From: Pseudomonas crudilactis | GTDB taxonomy: Bacteria > Pseudomonadota > Gammaproteobacteria > Pseudomonadales > Pseudomonadaceae | Assembly (NCBI RefSeq): GCF_013433315.1 | Contig: NZ_WXVV01000013.1 | Span: 1-64,000, forward strand | Length of the DNA: 64,000 nt | Direction: 5' to 3' | Shown: positions 16,525 through 24,370 of the stretch, piece by piece | Numbering within the stretch: position 1 is the first letter of the stretch | Layout: the number at the start of each line of letters is the position of its first letter | Program-made: the position numbers and the translations under genes | Notes under the pieces: model-generated | Databases searched by the model: none | What the model was told of the DNA's origin: nothing | What the model saw: the letters and a program-made list of their open reading frames with translations, nothing else

Positions 16525-16833
16525 TGCCTACAACAGCTTGCGTCGTTGCCTACGGGTACGCCAGAATCCGCCGGCTTGTGCGCCTGGCGGGCCATCGGTA
16601 ACTTGATTCGCGTCACTGATTTCCAGTGATCGGGTTTAGTAGCCCGTGGTGTTTTTCAGTTTTGTGCAAAGCGCATCCGTCGGTCATTGCTGTCCGACTT
16701 GATGGTGGCTGTGTGCAGGGCGCTTCGGCGCGCCGGTCAATGCTGAATACTCCCCGGTCTACTAACCTGCGCACAGCTGCCACCCTTCTTTTAGTAGAGA
16801 AGACGAAGCGGCTCCATCAGGAGTTTTCAGCTA
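16525..16833 (+). ncRNA. Structured 5' leader of DUF6124 gene (copy A)
   Basis: This leader is conserved with that of the second DUF6124 gene (62665-62965, minus strand). Features in order: a possible promoter TTGCGT-18 bp-CAGAAT (16538-16567) kept in both copies; a hairpin TCACTG/CAGTGA (16613-16629); a hairpin CGGG/CCCG with loop TTTAGTAG (16631-16646); a hairpin GTCGG/CCGAC; a 16-bp long-range stem pairing 16704-16719 with 16766-16781 that encloses a GCGC-TTCG-GCGC hairpin; the segment CTACTAA (16759-16765), complementary to the loop; a hairpin CTTCT/AGAAG with the same loop TTTAGTAG (16785-16802); and a CTCC/GGAG hairpin over the ribosome-binding site. A transcript is inferred, not shown. 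Confidence 0.7.
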
Positions 16834-17196
16834 ATGATCAAATCAACGCCACACCCGCCGGTCACTGACCCGGCCTCCCCGTACGAATCCCTCAATTCCA
16901 AAAAACTCAACGACGCCGCCGAGCGCGCCCTCGACCATTACCTCAAACCGTCCGCCTTCATCATGGCCAGCACGCATAAACCCGAGCCCATGTACCTCGC
17001 CAACCCGAAGTACAACACCGAATCCCTGCTGGCCAACGCCAGCGAAACCCTGGGTTCAGCCAGTGAAATGCTCAACAACTTCGCCGCCATGCTGAACACC
17101 TCACACCGCAAGACCGCGCTGGGGATCGCGCAGGTCGTCATGCTCGGTGAACTGGCAGTGAATCAGGCACTGGATCATGTCGAATTGAAGGAGTAG
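16834..17196 (+). CDS. DUF6124 family protein (copy A)
   Basis: This 120-residue protein has the layout of the Pseudomonas DUF6124 family (older annotations use DUF3077): a proline-rich start (STPHPPVTDPASPYES), the block KKLNDAAERALDHYLKP, and a C-terminal helical segment with LLANASETLGSASEMLNN and a second helix that follows RKTALGIAQVV. Function unknown. There is no signal peptide or membrane segment. It is clearly homologous to the protein at 62299-62664, with long identical blocks such as DPASPYES, AAERALDHYL and ASETLGSA. The ATG has AGGAG 10 nt upstream, inside a small hairpin of the structured leader. A strong terminator follows. Confidence 0.82.
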   Translation: MIKSTPHPPVTDPASPYESLNSKKLNDAAERALDHYLKPSAFIMASTHKPEPMYLANPKYNTESLLANASETLGSASEMLNNFAAMLNTSHRKTALGIAQVVMLGELAVNQALDHVELKE

Positions 17197-17206
17197 TTCT
17201 ACTCCG

Positions 17207-17235
17207 GAAAAAACCCGCCTCTTGGCGGGTTTTTA
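17207..17235 (+). terminator. Rho-independent terminator after DUF6124 (copy A)
   Basis: CCCGCC (17214-17219), a 4-nt loop, GGCGGG (17224-17229) and a T-run form a classic intrinsic terminator 10 bp after the stop codon. Confidence 0.85.
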
Positions 17236-17478
17236 TAAGAACGATCTAAAAATATTTACCCCTTTTTACGCCCCCTAAACCTACCAAAAGTTATATACCA
17301 GGATAAGTTTATCGCCAATAAATATTAAAACCTGTCAGTTATTACAGGTTCAATTTACAAAACAACCGCCTAACATTCTTCAAGCCAAGAGCTATCACTG
17401 CAAAAACAATTGGCTGAACGTGCGTGTCTTATTTAGAAATCAGGTAAGACCCGACTCATATTACAAGGAGTAATAAAC

Positions 17479-17751
17479 ATGGCTAATGAAACAACTATCA
17501 CATCCATCCGAAAAGACGTAAATGGCTTTTTTATTACCGGAAAATCCGTTCCTAACAGCAGGATTTACGTCACGCTATCTCCAAACGGCGCGACTCAGCT
17601 GGGATCAGGAGAGTCTTACGGAGACGGAAATTTTGGCTTTACAATTAGCTTCCCGGATAGAGGATTACAAAAAGTTGTTGCAACAGCCTTGGTAAATGGT
17701 GTCGCTGACAATACAAGATGGTCAGCGGTATATGCGTATGATGTTGCATAA
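17479..17751 (+). CDS. Small Ig-like/beta-sandwich protein
   Basis: This 90-residue protein is preceded by a good site (ACAAGGAG about 8 nt before ATG). Short alternating strands (FFITGKSVPNSRIYVTL, NFGFTISFPDRGLQKVVATAL) look like one bacterial Ig-like domain such as is repeated in large adhesins, but here it stands alone with no signal peptide or neighbours of that kind. Its GC content is low and A/T-ending codons are common compared with fba next door. A bidirectional terminator separates it from fba. Function unknown. Confidence 0.7.
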   Translation: MANETTITSIRKDVNGFFITGKSVPNSRIYVTLSPNGATQLGSGESYGDGNFGFTISFPDRGLQKVVATALVNGVADNTRWSAVYAYDVA

Positions 17752-17801
17752 TTTAAACCCCGCAAACTTATGCCCTCTGCTTTAGCGAAAGAGTCATCCA
17801 C

Positions 17802-17834
17802 AAAAAAACCCGCCTCACGGCGGGTTTCTTTTAA
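17802..17834. terminator. Bidirectional terminator between converging genes
   Basis: Seven A, CCCGCC, TCAC, GGCGGG and TTTCTTTT form a hairpin flanked by A- and T-runs. It can stop both the small Ig-like gene and fba. Confidence 0.85.
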
Positions 17835-17853
17835 AGCAGTTTAACGCTCAGGC

Positions 17854-18918
17854 TTAGTTAACCTTGGCGTTCAACTCACCCTTCAGATAACGCTGGTACA
17901 TCGCTTCCAGCGAGATCGGTTTGATCTTCGAAGCATTACCCGCAGTACCAAACGCTTCATAACGAGCGATACAAACATCGCGCATCGCAGTCACGGTGGC
18001 GCCGAAGAATTTACGCGGGTCGAATTCGCTCGGGTTGGTGGCCATCAGGCGACGCATTGCGCCGGTGGACGCCAGGCGCAGGTCGGTGTCGATGTTGACC
18101 TTGCGCACGCCGTGCTTGATGCCTTCGACGATTTCTTCAACTGGTACGCCGTAGGTTTCTTTGATGTCGCCGCCGTACTGGTTGATGATCGCCAGCCACT
18201 CTTGTGGCACCGACGAGGAACCGTGCATCACCAGGTGGGTGTTAGGGATGCGTTTGTGGATTTCCTTGATGCGGTCGATCGCCAGCACGTCACCGGTCGG
18301 TGGCTTGGTGAACTTGTAGGCGCCGTGGCTGGTGCCGATGGCGATGGCCAGGGCATCGACCTGGGTGCGTTTGACGAAGTCAGCGGCTTCTTCCGGGTCG
18401 GTCAGCATTTGGCTGTGATCCAGAACGCCTTCGGCGCCGATGCCGTCTTCTTCACCGGCCATGCCGGTTTCCAGCGAACCCAGGCAGCCCAGCTCGCCTT
18501 CTACCGAGACGCCGCAGGCGTGAGCCATGGCTACAGTCTGCTGAGTGACGCGGACGTTGTAGTCGTAGTCGGTCGGGGTCTTGCCGTCTTCGCCCAGCGA
18601 GCCGTCCATCATCACCGAGCTGAAGCCCAGTTGAATCGAACGCTGGCAAACGTCAGGGCTGGTGCCGTGGTCCTGGTGCATGCACACCGGGATGTGCGGG
18701 AATTCTTCGATCGCGGCGAGGATCAGGTGACGCAGGAATGGCGCGCCGGCGTATTTGCGAGCGCCGGCCGAAGCCTGGACGATCACCGGGGAGTCAGTCT
18801 TGTCAGCGGCTTCCATGATGGCGCGCATCTGCTCAAGGTTGTTGACGTTGAAAGCTGGAACGCCGTAGCCGAATTCGGCTGCGTGGTCCAACATCTGGCG
18901 CATGCTGATAAGTGCCAT
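17854..18918 (-). CDS. fba: Fructose-bisphosphate aldolase, class II
   Basis: This 354-residue cytosolic enzyme cleaves fructose-1,6-bisphosphate to dihydroxyacetone phosphate and glyceraldehyde-3-phosphate, mainly used for gluconeogenesis in Pseudomonas. Zinc-site and active-site segments are visible: VCMHQDHGTSPDV near residue 80, SVEGELGCLGSLE, HGSSSVP and VRKVNIDTDLRLA. Its length and the C-terminal YQRYLKGELNAKV are those of the Calvin-cycle subtype of class II. It ends the minus-strand carbon cluster (tkt, epd, pgk, two lipoproteins, fba), and has its own spacer of 170 bp before it, so it may have a separate promoter. Confidence 0.96.
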   Translation of the reverse strand: MALISMRQMLDHAAEFGYGVPAFNVNNLEQMRAIMEAADKTDSPVIVQASAGARKYAGAPFLRHLILAAIEEFPHIPVCMHQDHGTSPDVCQRSIQLGFSSVMMDGSLGEDGKTPTDYDYNVRVTQQTVAMAHACGVSVEGELGCLGSLETGMAGEEDGIGAEGVLDHSQMLTDPEEAADFVKRTQVDALAIAIGTSHGAYKFTKPPTGDVLAIDRIKEIHKRIPNTHLVMHGSSSVPQEWLAIINQYGGDIKETYGVPVEEIVEGIKHGVRKVNIDTDLRLASTGAMRRLMATNPSEFDPRKFFGATVTAMRDVCIARYEAFGTAGNASKIKPISLEAMYQRYLKGELNAKVN

Positions 18919-19088
18919 TGTGTGTGTCTCTCCCGGTTGAGGGTCGTTAATCGTGCCAGCCTGCCGGAGCGGCGGCGGCTATTCAAGTGATTGCAGATCG
19001 GGGGTTGAGGCCCGGTCTGGTGATTCGATAAAGCAAAATCCTGAGAGCTACACAGAACCCCTGTAGGAGTGAGCCTGTGGTGTTTCAA

Positions 19089-19421
19089 TTACTGCGCCTT
19101 GCAGCCGCGGCCGATCAGGTCATTGGTGGCGACCCAGTACACCAGGCCTTCCTCTCCCTTGACGTGAAACGCCAGCATGCCGTCGCTGTACAGAGTGCCC
19201 GAGGCGCCCGGCTCTTCTTTCAGGCGATAGACCTGATCACCGCCACCCAGTCGCACATCGACTTCCTTCTGGCCGGCATCGGCGTAACGCCACAGCACTT
19301 TGGCCTGGCTGTCGCAGGTCCAGGTCGTCCAGTTGTCCGCCGGGGCGGACGACTGAAACAGGTTCAACTGCGCGCAACCGCCCAACAATGCCAGCGCCGC
19401 AATGGCGATCAAGCCTTTCAT
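19089..19421 (-). CDS. MliC-family lipoprotein (lysozyme inhibitor type)
   Basis: This 110-residue protein has a lipoprotein signal (IAALALLGGC lipobox) and an MliC domain: TWTCDSQAKVLWRYAD, then YRLKEEPGASGTLYSDG and LAFHVKGEEGLVYWV. MliC proteins are outer-membrane or periplasmic inhibitors of C-type lysozyme. Small lipoprotein genes stand at the same place between pgk and fba in P. aeruginosa. Inhibitor activity is inferred only from the family. The two key conserved residues of the inhibitory loop (Ser and Lys in the SG..Y and K.E segments) are present. Confidence 0.78.
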   Translation of the reverse strand: MKGLIAIAALALLGGCAQLNLFQSSAPADNWTTWTCDSQAKVLWRYADAGQKEVDVRLGGGDQVYRLKEEPGASGTLYSDGMLAFHVKGEEGLVYWVATNDLIGRGCKAQ

Positions 19422-19478
19422 CCGTGTTCCTCGACTGACGGCGCACGCCGCCAGCCCTGAGTTAAAGAGTCAGACCCG

Positions 19479-19700
19479 TCAAGGACAACCATGTTCCTTG
19501 GCCGGGGTTTGCGTCTCGTATTTGTCCAGGCCGTCCGGTCCCGAGCGCTTGTTCAGCACCGGGTTGGTTTCGGCCTGCCAGTCGGCCTGATAACAGCCCT
19601 TCTGCGACTCGCTCGGCGCCGGCGTAGCTTCGGCCTTCGGGTTACTCCCGCAGGCCGCCAGCGTACCGGTCAGCAACAACAGCGCTAACGACTTGACCAT
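19479..19700 (-). CDS. Small predicted lipoprotein
   Basis: This 73-residue protein begins MVKSLALLLLTGTLAACGSN, a clear lipoprotein signal with lipobox LAAC, followed by a short polar region with two more cysteines (GCYQADWQAETNPVLNKR). The ATG at 19700 has AAAGGAG 7 nt upstream; a longer frame runs back into pgk but has no such site. It lies 34 bp after pgk and 57 bp before the MliC-type gene, so these three are probably co-transcribed. Function unknown. Confidence 0.78.
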   Translation of the reverse strand: MVKSLALLLLTGTLAACGSNPKAEATPAPSESQKGCYQADWQAETNPVLNKRSGPDGLDKYETQTPAKEHGCP

Positions 19701-19734
19701 GTAAACACTCCTTTGCCTGGCCAAACGGGCGGCC

Positions 19735-20898
19735 TCAGGCCTTGGCCCGGCTTTCCAGGACTTCAACGGCTGGCAGCACTTTGCCTTCGACGAATTCGAG
19801 GAACGCGCCACCACCGGTGGAAATGTAGGAGATTTGCTCAGCCACGCCATATTTATCGATCGCAGCCAGAGTGTCGCCACCGCCAGCGATGGAGAACGCG
19901 GAGCTTTCAGCGATGGCTTGCGCCAGTACTTTGGTGCCGTTACCGAACTGGTCGAATTCGAACACGCCAACCGGGCCGTTCCACAGGATGGTTTTCGACG
20001 ATTTCAGCAGTTCGGCGAAGTTGGCTGCGGTTTGCGGGCCGATGTCCAGAATCATGTCGTCAGCAGCAACGTCAGCGATCAGCTTGACGGTGGCTTCTGC
20101 GGTTTCGGCGAATTCCTTGGCAACCACCACGTCAACCGGCAGCGGCACGCTGACTTTGGCGGCGATGGCGCGGGCGGTGTCGAGCAGGTCTGGTTCGTAC
20201 AGCGACTTGCCCACCGGGTGACCGGCCGCCGCGAGGAAGGTGTTGGCGATGCCGCCGCCGACGATCAACTGATCGCAGATCTGGCTCAGGCTGTTCAGCA
20301 CGTCGAGTTTGGTCGACACCTTGGAGCCGGCAACAATAGCCGCCATTGGCTGAGCCGGTGCGCCAAGGGCTTTGCCCAGTGCGTCCAGTTCAGCGGCCAG
20401 CAGCGGACCTGCGGCAGCGACTTTGGCGAACTTGGCCACACCGTGGGTCGAGCCTTCAGCGCGGTGAGCGGTGCCGAACGCGTCCATCACGAACACGTCG
20501 CACAGGGCGGCGTATTGCTGAGCCAGTTCGTCAGCGTTCTTTTTCTCGCCTTTGTTGAAGCGCACGTTTTCGAACAGCACGATGTCGCCGGCCTTGACGT
20601 CAACGCCGCCCAGGTAATCGGCCACCAGCGGCACTTCACGACCCAGCGCCTTGCTCAGGTAGTCAGCGACTGGCTTGAGGCTGTTCTCGGCGGAGAATTC
20701 GCCTTCGGTCGGACGGCCAAGGTGCGAGCAGACCATCACGGCCGCGCCTTTTTCCAGGGCCAGCTTGATGGTCGGCAGCGAAGCCAGGATACGCGCGTCG
20801 CTGGTGACAACACCGTCCTTGACTGGGACGTTGAGGTCTTCGCGGATCAATACGCGCTTACCTTGCAGATCGAGGTCGGACATCTTCAACACGGTCAT
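19735..20898 (-). CDS. pgk: Phosphoglycerate kinase
   Basis: This 387-residue cytosolic enzyme transfers phosphate between 1,3-bisphosphoglycerate and ADP. Diagnostic segments are GKRVLIREDLNVPVKDG at the start, VCSHLGRPTEGE, and the nucleotide-binding IAGGGDTLAAI near the end. I start at the ATG at 20898 (MTVLKMSDLDLQGKR), the usual Pseudomonas start; an upstream in-frame codon three residues earlier is less likely. It lies 12 bp after epd. Confidence 0.97.
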   Translation of the reverse strand: MTVLKMSDLDLQGKRVLIREDLNVPVKDGVVTSDARILASLPTIKLALEKGAAVMVCSHLGRPTEGEFSAENSLKPVADYLSKALGREVPLVADYLGGVDVKAGDIVLFENVRFNKGEKKNADELAQQYAALCDVFVMDAFGTAHRAEGSTHGVAKFAKVAAAGPLLAAELDALGKALGAPAQPMAAIVAGSKVSTKLDVLNSLSQICDQLIVGGGIANTFLAAAGHPVGKSLYEPDLLDTARAIAAKVSVPLPVDVVVAKEFAETAEATVKLIADVAADDMILDIGPQTAANFAELLKSSKTILWNGPVGVFEFDQFGNGTKVLAQAIAESSAFSIAGGGDTLAAIDKYGVAEQISYISTGGGAFLEFVEGKVLPAVEVLESRAKA

Positions 20899-20910
20899 GG
20901 GTCGCACTTC

Positions 20911-21963
20911 CTACGGTTTTTTTGAAGTTGCTGTTTGCAGATAGTGTTCTGCAACGTCCAGCATTCGGTTGGCAAAACCCCACTCGTTGTCGAACCAGGC
21001 CAGGATGTTCACCAGCTTGGGGCCGGAAACACGGGTCTGACTGGCATCGACGATGGCCGAATGTGGGTCATGGTTGAAATCACAACTGGCGTGCGGCAGC
21101 TCGGTATAGGCGAGCAGACCTTTGAGCGGGCCGCTGGTGGCGGCTTCGCGCAGGATCCGGTTGACCTCGTTGGCGTCGGTCGCCGTGGCGGTCTGCATCG
21201 TGATGTCGAGGCAGGACACGTTGACCGTCGGCACGCGTACGGCTTTGGCCTGAATTCGCCCGGCAAGTTCCGGCAGCAGGCGCTCGATACCACGCGCCAG
21301 ACCAGTGGACACCGGGATCACCGACTGGAACGCCGAACGGGTGCGGCGCAGGTCTTCGTGGTGATAAGCGTCGATCACTGGCTGATCGTTCATCGCCGAG
21401 TGAATCGTGGTGATCGACACGTAATCCAGGCCGATGGCCTTGTCGAGCAAGCGCAACAGCGGCACACCGCAGTTGGTGGTGCAGGAGGCGTTGGACACCA
21501 GCAGTTCGTCGCCGGTCAGGCAGTCCTGATTGACGCCGTAAACGATAGTGGCGTCGACATCCGCCTCGCTGGCCATCGGCTGCGAGAACAACACGCGTGG
21601 CGCGCCGGCGTCGAGAAAGCGCTGGCCGTCGGCACGGGTGTTATAGGCACCGGAGCATTCCAGCACCAGATCGACGCCGAGTGACGCCCAATCGATGCCT
21701 TCGGGGGTGGCACTGCGCAGGACCTTCACGCAGTCGCCATTAATATGCAGACAATCGCCTTCTACTCGCACCTCGCCCGGAAAGCGGCCGTGGGTGGAGT
21801 CAAAGCGTGTCAGGTATTCGATGCTGGCCATGTCCGCCAGATCGTTGATCGCGACAATTTCAAACCCGGCTTTCTCGCCTCGCTCAAACAACGCACGCAA
21901 GACGCAACGACCAATCCGGCCGTAGCCGTTGAGTGCAACTTTGTAAGGACGCGGTTGAGGCAT
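20911..21963 (-). CDS. epd: D-erythrose-4-phosphate dehydrogenase
   Basis: This 350-residue GapA-like enzyme oxidises erythrose-4-phosphate to 4-phosphoerythronate, the first step of deoxyxylulose-dependent pyridoxal phosphate synthesis. It has the NAD-binding ALNGYGRIGRCVLRAL start, the catalytic cysteine in SNASCTTNCGVPLLR, and the C-terminal WFDNEWGFANRM. The sequence resembles Epd more than GapA. Position between tkt and pgk is the known Pseudomonas order, and its product and substrate connect to the transketolase next to it. Confidence 0.93.
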   Translation of the reverse strand: MPQPRPYKVALNGYGRIGRCVLRALFERGEKAGFEIVAINDLADMASIEYLTRFDSTHGRFPGEVRVEGDCLHINGDCVKVLRSATPEGIDWASLGVDLVLECSGAYNTRADGQRFLDAGAPRVLFSQPMASEADVDATIVYGVNQDCLTGDELLVSNASCTTNCGVPLLRLLDKAIGLDYVSITTIHSAMNDQPVIDAYHHEDLRRTRSAFQSVIPVSTGLARGIERLLPELAGRIQAKAVRVPTVNVSCLDITMQTATATDANEVNRILREAATSGPLKGLLAYTELPHASCDFNHDPHSAIVDASQTRVSGPKLVNILAWFDNEWGFANRMLDVAEHYLQTATSKKP

Positions 21964-22017
21964 GGGGTTCTCGATTACCGTGGTGAATCAGGCAGTGCGA
22001 TGTTGCCCGAACCAACG

Positions 22018-22086
22018 CTATCGCGAGCAAGCTCGCTCCCACATGGGCAGTGTATAACCCTGTGGGAGCGAGCTTGCTCGCGAAGG
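22018..22086. repeat. REP pair (TTGCTCGCGA type)
   Basis: Inverted copies of the TCGCGAGCAAGCTCGCTCCC unit lie in the tkt-epd spacer. Both flanking genes read leftward, so a transcript crossing it would carry this hairpin. Confidence 0.85.
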
Positions 22087-22114
22087 CGTCAGCTCAGACG
22101 ACATCTTTTCTGGA

Positions 22115-24112
22115 TCAGTCTTCCAGCAGCTCTTCAGCCTGACCCAGGATGTTTTCCAGGGTGAAGCCGAACTCTTCGAACAGTGCCGAAGCCGGAGCCG
22201 ATTCGCCGTAGGTGGTCATGCCGATCACGCGACCTTCCAGACCCACGTACTTGAACCAGAAGTCGGCGTGAGCCGCTTCGATGGCGATACGTGCGCTGAC
22301 CTGCAACGGCAGCACGGCTTGTTTGTAGCCGGCGTCTTGAGCGTCGAACACGCTGGTGCACGGCATGGAAACCACGCGCACCTTGCGACCTTGCTCGGTC
22401 AGCTTGTCGTAAGCCTGAACCGCCAGACCCACTTCCGAACCGGTCGAAATCAGGATCAGCTCAGGCTCGCCTGCGCAGTCCTTCAGTACATAACCGCCAC
22501 GGCTGATGTCGGCAATCTGGCCGGCATCGCGCTCTTGGTGCTGCAGGTTCTGACGCGAGAAGATCAGCGCCGATGGGCCGTCCTTGCGCTCCAGAGCGTT
22601 TTTCCAGGCCACGGCCGATTCAACGGCATCGGCTGGACGCCAGGTGTCGAGGTTCGGTGTGGTACGCAGGCTGGTCAGTTGCTCGATCGGCTGATGCGTC
22701 GGGCCGTCTTCGCCCAGACCGATGGAGTCGTGGGTATAGACGTGGATCACTTGCTTCTTCATCAGCGCCGACATGCGCACCGCGTTGCGGGCGTATTCCA
22801 TGAACATCAGGAAGGTCGCGCCGTAAGGCACCAGGCCGCCGTGCAGGGTCACGCCGTTCATGATTGCGGTCATGCCGAATTCGCGCACGCCGTAGTACAT
22901 GTAGTTGCCGCTGGCATCTTCAGCGCTGACGCCTTTGCAACCTTTCCACAGGGTCAGGTTGGAACCGGCGAGGTCAGCGGAGCCGCCAAGCAGTTCCGGC
23001 AGCAGCGGGCCGAATGCGTTCAGGGTGTTCTGGCTGGCTTTACGGCTGGCAATGGTTTCGCCTTTGGCCGCGACTTCAGCGATGTAAGCCGAGGCTTTTT
23101 CGGAGAAATCGGCCGGCAGCTCACCGCTCAGACGACGCACCAGTTCGTTGGCTTCAGTCGGGAACGCAGCGGAGTAAGCAGCGAAACGCTGATCCCACTC
23201 GGCTTCGGCCGCACGACCTTTTTCCTTGGCATCCCACTCGGCATAGATGTCGGCCGGGATTTCGAACGGACCGTGGTTCCAGTTCAGCGCCTGACGGGTC
23301 AGCGCGATTTCCGCGTCACCCAGTGGAGCGCCGTGGCAGTCTTCTTTGCCTTGCTTGTTCGGCGAGCCGAAACCAATGGTGGTCTTGCAGCAGATCAGGG
23401 TCGGCAGCGGGCTCTTGCGCGCGGTCTCGATGGCGGTCTTGATCTCTTCCGGATCGTGACCGTCAACGTTGCGGATCACTTGCCAGTTGTAGGCTTCGAA
23501 ACGCTTCGGCGTGTCATCGGTGAACCAGCCTTCGACTTCGCCGTCGATGGAGATGCCGTTGTCATCGTAGAAAGCGATCAGCTTGCCCAGACCCAGAGTA
23601 CCGGCCAGGGAAGCGACTTCGTGGGAAATGCCTTCCATCATGCAGCCATCACCCAGGAACACGTAGGTGTGGTGGTCAACGATGTTGTGGTTTGGACGGT
23701 TGAACTGCGCAGCCAGAACTTTTTCTGCCAGAGCGAAACCGACGGCGTTGGCCAGACCCTGACCCAGCGGGCCGGTGGTGGTTTCAACGCCCGGGGTGTA
23801 ACCGAATTCCGGGTGGCCCGGGGTGCGGCTGTGCAGTTGACGGAACTGCTTGAGGTCTTCGATCGACAGGTCGTAACCGGTCAGGTGCAGCAGCGAGTAG
23901 ATCAACATCGAGCCGTGGCCGTTGGACAGCACAAAGCGGTCACGGTCGGCGAACGATGGATTGCTCGGGTTGTGCTTGAGGTAGTCGCGCCAAAGCACTT
24001 CGGCGATATCTGCCATACCCATAGGGGCACCGGGATGGCCGCTGTTGGCTTTTTGCACGGCATCCATGCTGAGGGCACGAATGGCGTTGGCACGCTCACG
24101 ACGGCTAGGCAT
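22115..24112 (-). CDS. tkt: Transketolase
   Basis: This 665-residue thiamine-diphosphate enzyme moves two-carbon units between sugar phosphates in the pentose phosphate pathway. Visible signatures: KANSGHPGAPMGMA at the start, the thiamine-diphosphate motif GDGCMMEGISHE, and the C-terminal half with EDGPTHQPIEQL and TGSEVGLAVQAY. It is the first gene of the leftward carbon cluster and supplies erythrose-4-phosphate to Epd. It is divergent from the SahR-like regulator, from which it is separated by 258 bp. Confidence 0.97.
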   Translation of the reverse strand: MPSRRERANAIRALSMDAVQKANSGHPGAPMGMADIAEVLWRDYLKHNPSNPSFADRDRFVLSNGHGSMLIYSLLHLTGYDLSIEDLKQFRQLHSRTPGHPEFGYTPGVETTTGPLGQGLANAVGFALAEKVLAAQFNRPNHNIVDHHTYVFLGDGCMMEGISHEVASLAGTLGLGKLIAFYDDNGISIDGEVEGWFTDDTPKRFEAYNWQVIRNVDGHDPEEIKTAIETARKSPLPTLICCKTTIGFGSPNKQGKEDCHGAPLGDAEIALTRQALNWNHGPFEIPADIYAEWDAKEKGRAAEAEWDQRFAAYSAAFPTEANELVRRLSGELPADFSEKASAYIAEVAAKGETIASRKASQNTLNAFGPLLPELLGGSADLAGSNLTLWKGCKGVSAEDASGNYMYYGVREFGMTAIMNGVTLHGGLVPYGATFLMFMEYARNAVRMSALMKKQVIHVYTHDSIGLGEDGPTHQPIEQLTSLRTTPNLDTWRPADAVESAVAWKNALERKDGPSALIFSRQNLQHQERDAGQIADISRGGYVLKDCAGEPELILISTGSEVGLAVQAYDKLTEQGRKVRVVSMPCTSVFDAQDAGYKQAVLPLQVSARIAIEAAHADFWFKYVGLEGRVIGMTTYGESAPASALFEEFGFTLENILGQAEELLED

Positions 24113-24307
24113 CGCTGATCTCCTGGGTTCTGGTAAGTCGAAACGGAAAAAAGGAGGGCATTTTCCCTCACCGGAGCGCCTCGGGGCAATGACAGATAGT
24201 CATCCGGGGGCGTTTTTCCAATGGATAGCGGCGCTTTCTGTTGGTGAAACCTTTCCGCTACTCGTTTGTAGAGTTAACCGCTTGGAGAGAAGTGCCATTT
24301 ATCGAGC

Positions 24308-24329
24308 AATATCAAAACTTTTTGATATT
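24308..24329. promoter_or_regulatory. Perfect palindrome, probable SahR operator
   Basis: AATATCAAAA, CT, TTTTGATATT form a perfect 10-bp inverted repeat with a 2-nt centre, 41 bp before the SahR-like gene. ArsR-family proteins bind such 10-to-12-bp dyads. From memory, the SahR motif described in Proteobacteria has ATATCAA/TTGATAT arms, which this matches. Autoregulation of the sahR-metK operon is inferred. Confidence 0.65.
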
Positions 24330-24333
24330 GGCC

Positions 24334-24362
24334 TTGCGATGAATTCACCCCGTCTCTAGACT
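24334..24362 (+). promoter_or_regulatory. Candidate sigma-70 promoter of sahR-metK
   Basis: TTGCGA (24334-24339), 17 bp, TAGACT (24357-24362). The expected start of transcription (about 24369-24371) coincides with the ATG at 24371, and no ribosome-binding site is visible before it. If real, the regulator is translated from a leaderless message. Confidence 0.45.
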
Positions 24363-24370
24363 GCGGCCCT

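Noticed and set aside
16389..16616. 75-codon minus-strand frame overlapping the REP and leader A
   Set aside because: It runs through a REP pair, and its only conserved part is better explained by the leader element. Kept as a question in the antisense finding.
22268..24118. Long open frame (616 codons) on the plus strand opposite tkt
   Set aside because: Shadow of the transketolase gene; the transketolase frame carries all the catalytic motifs.
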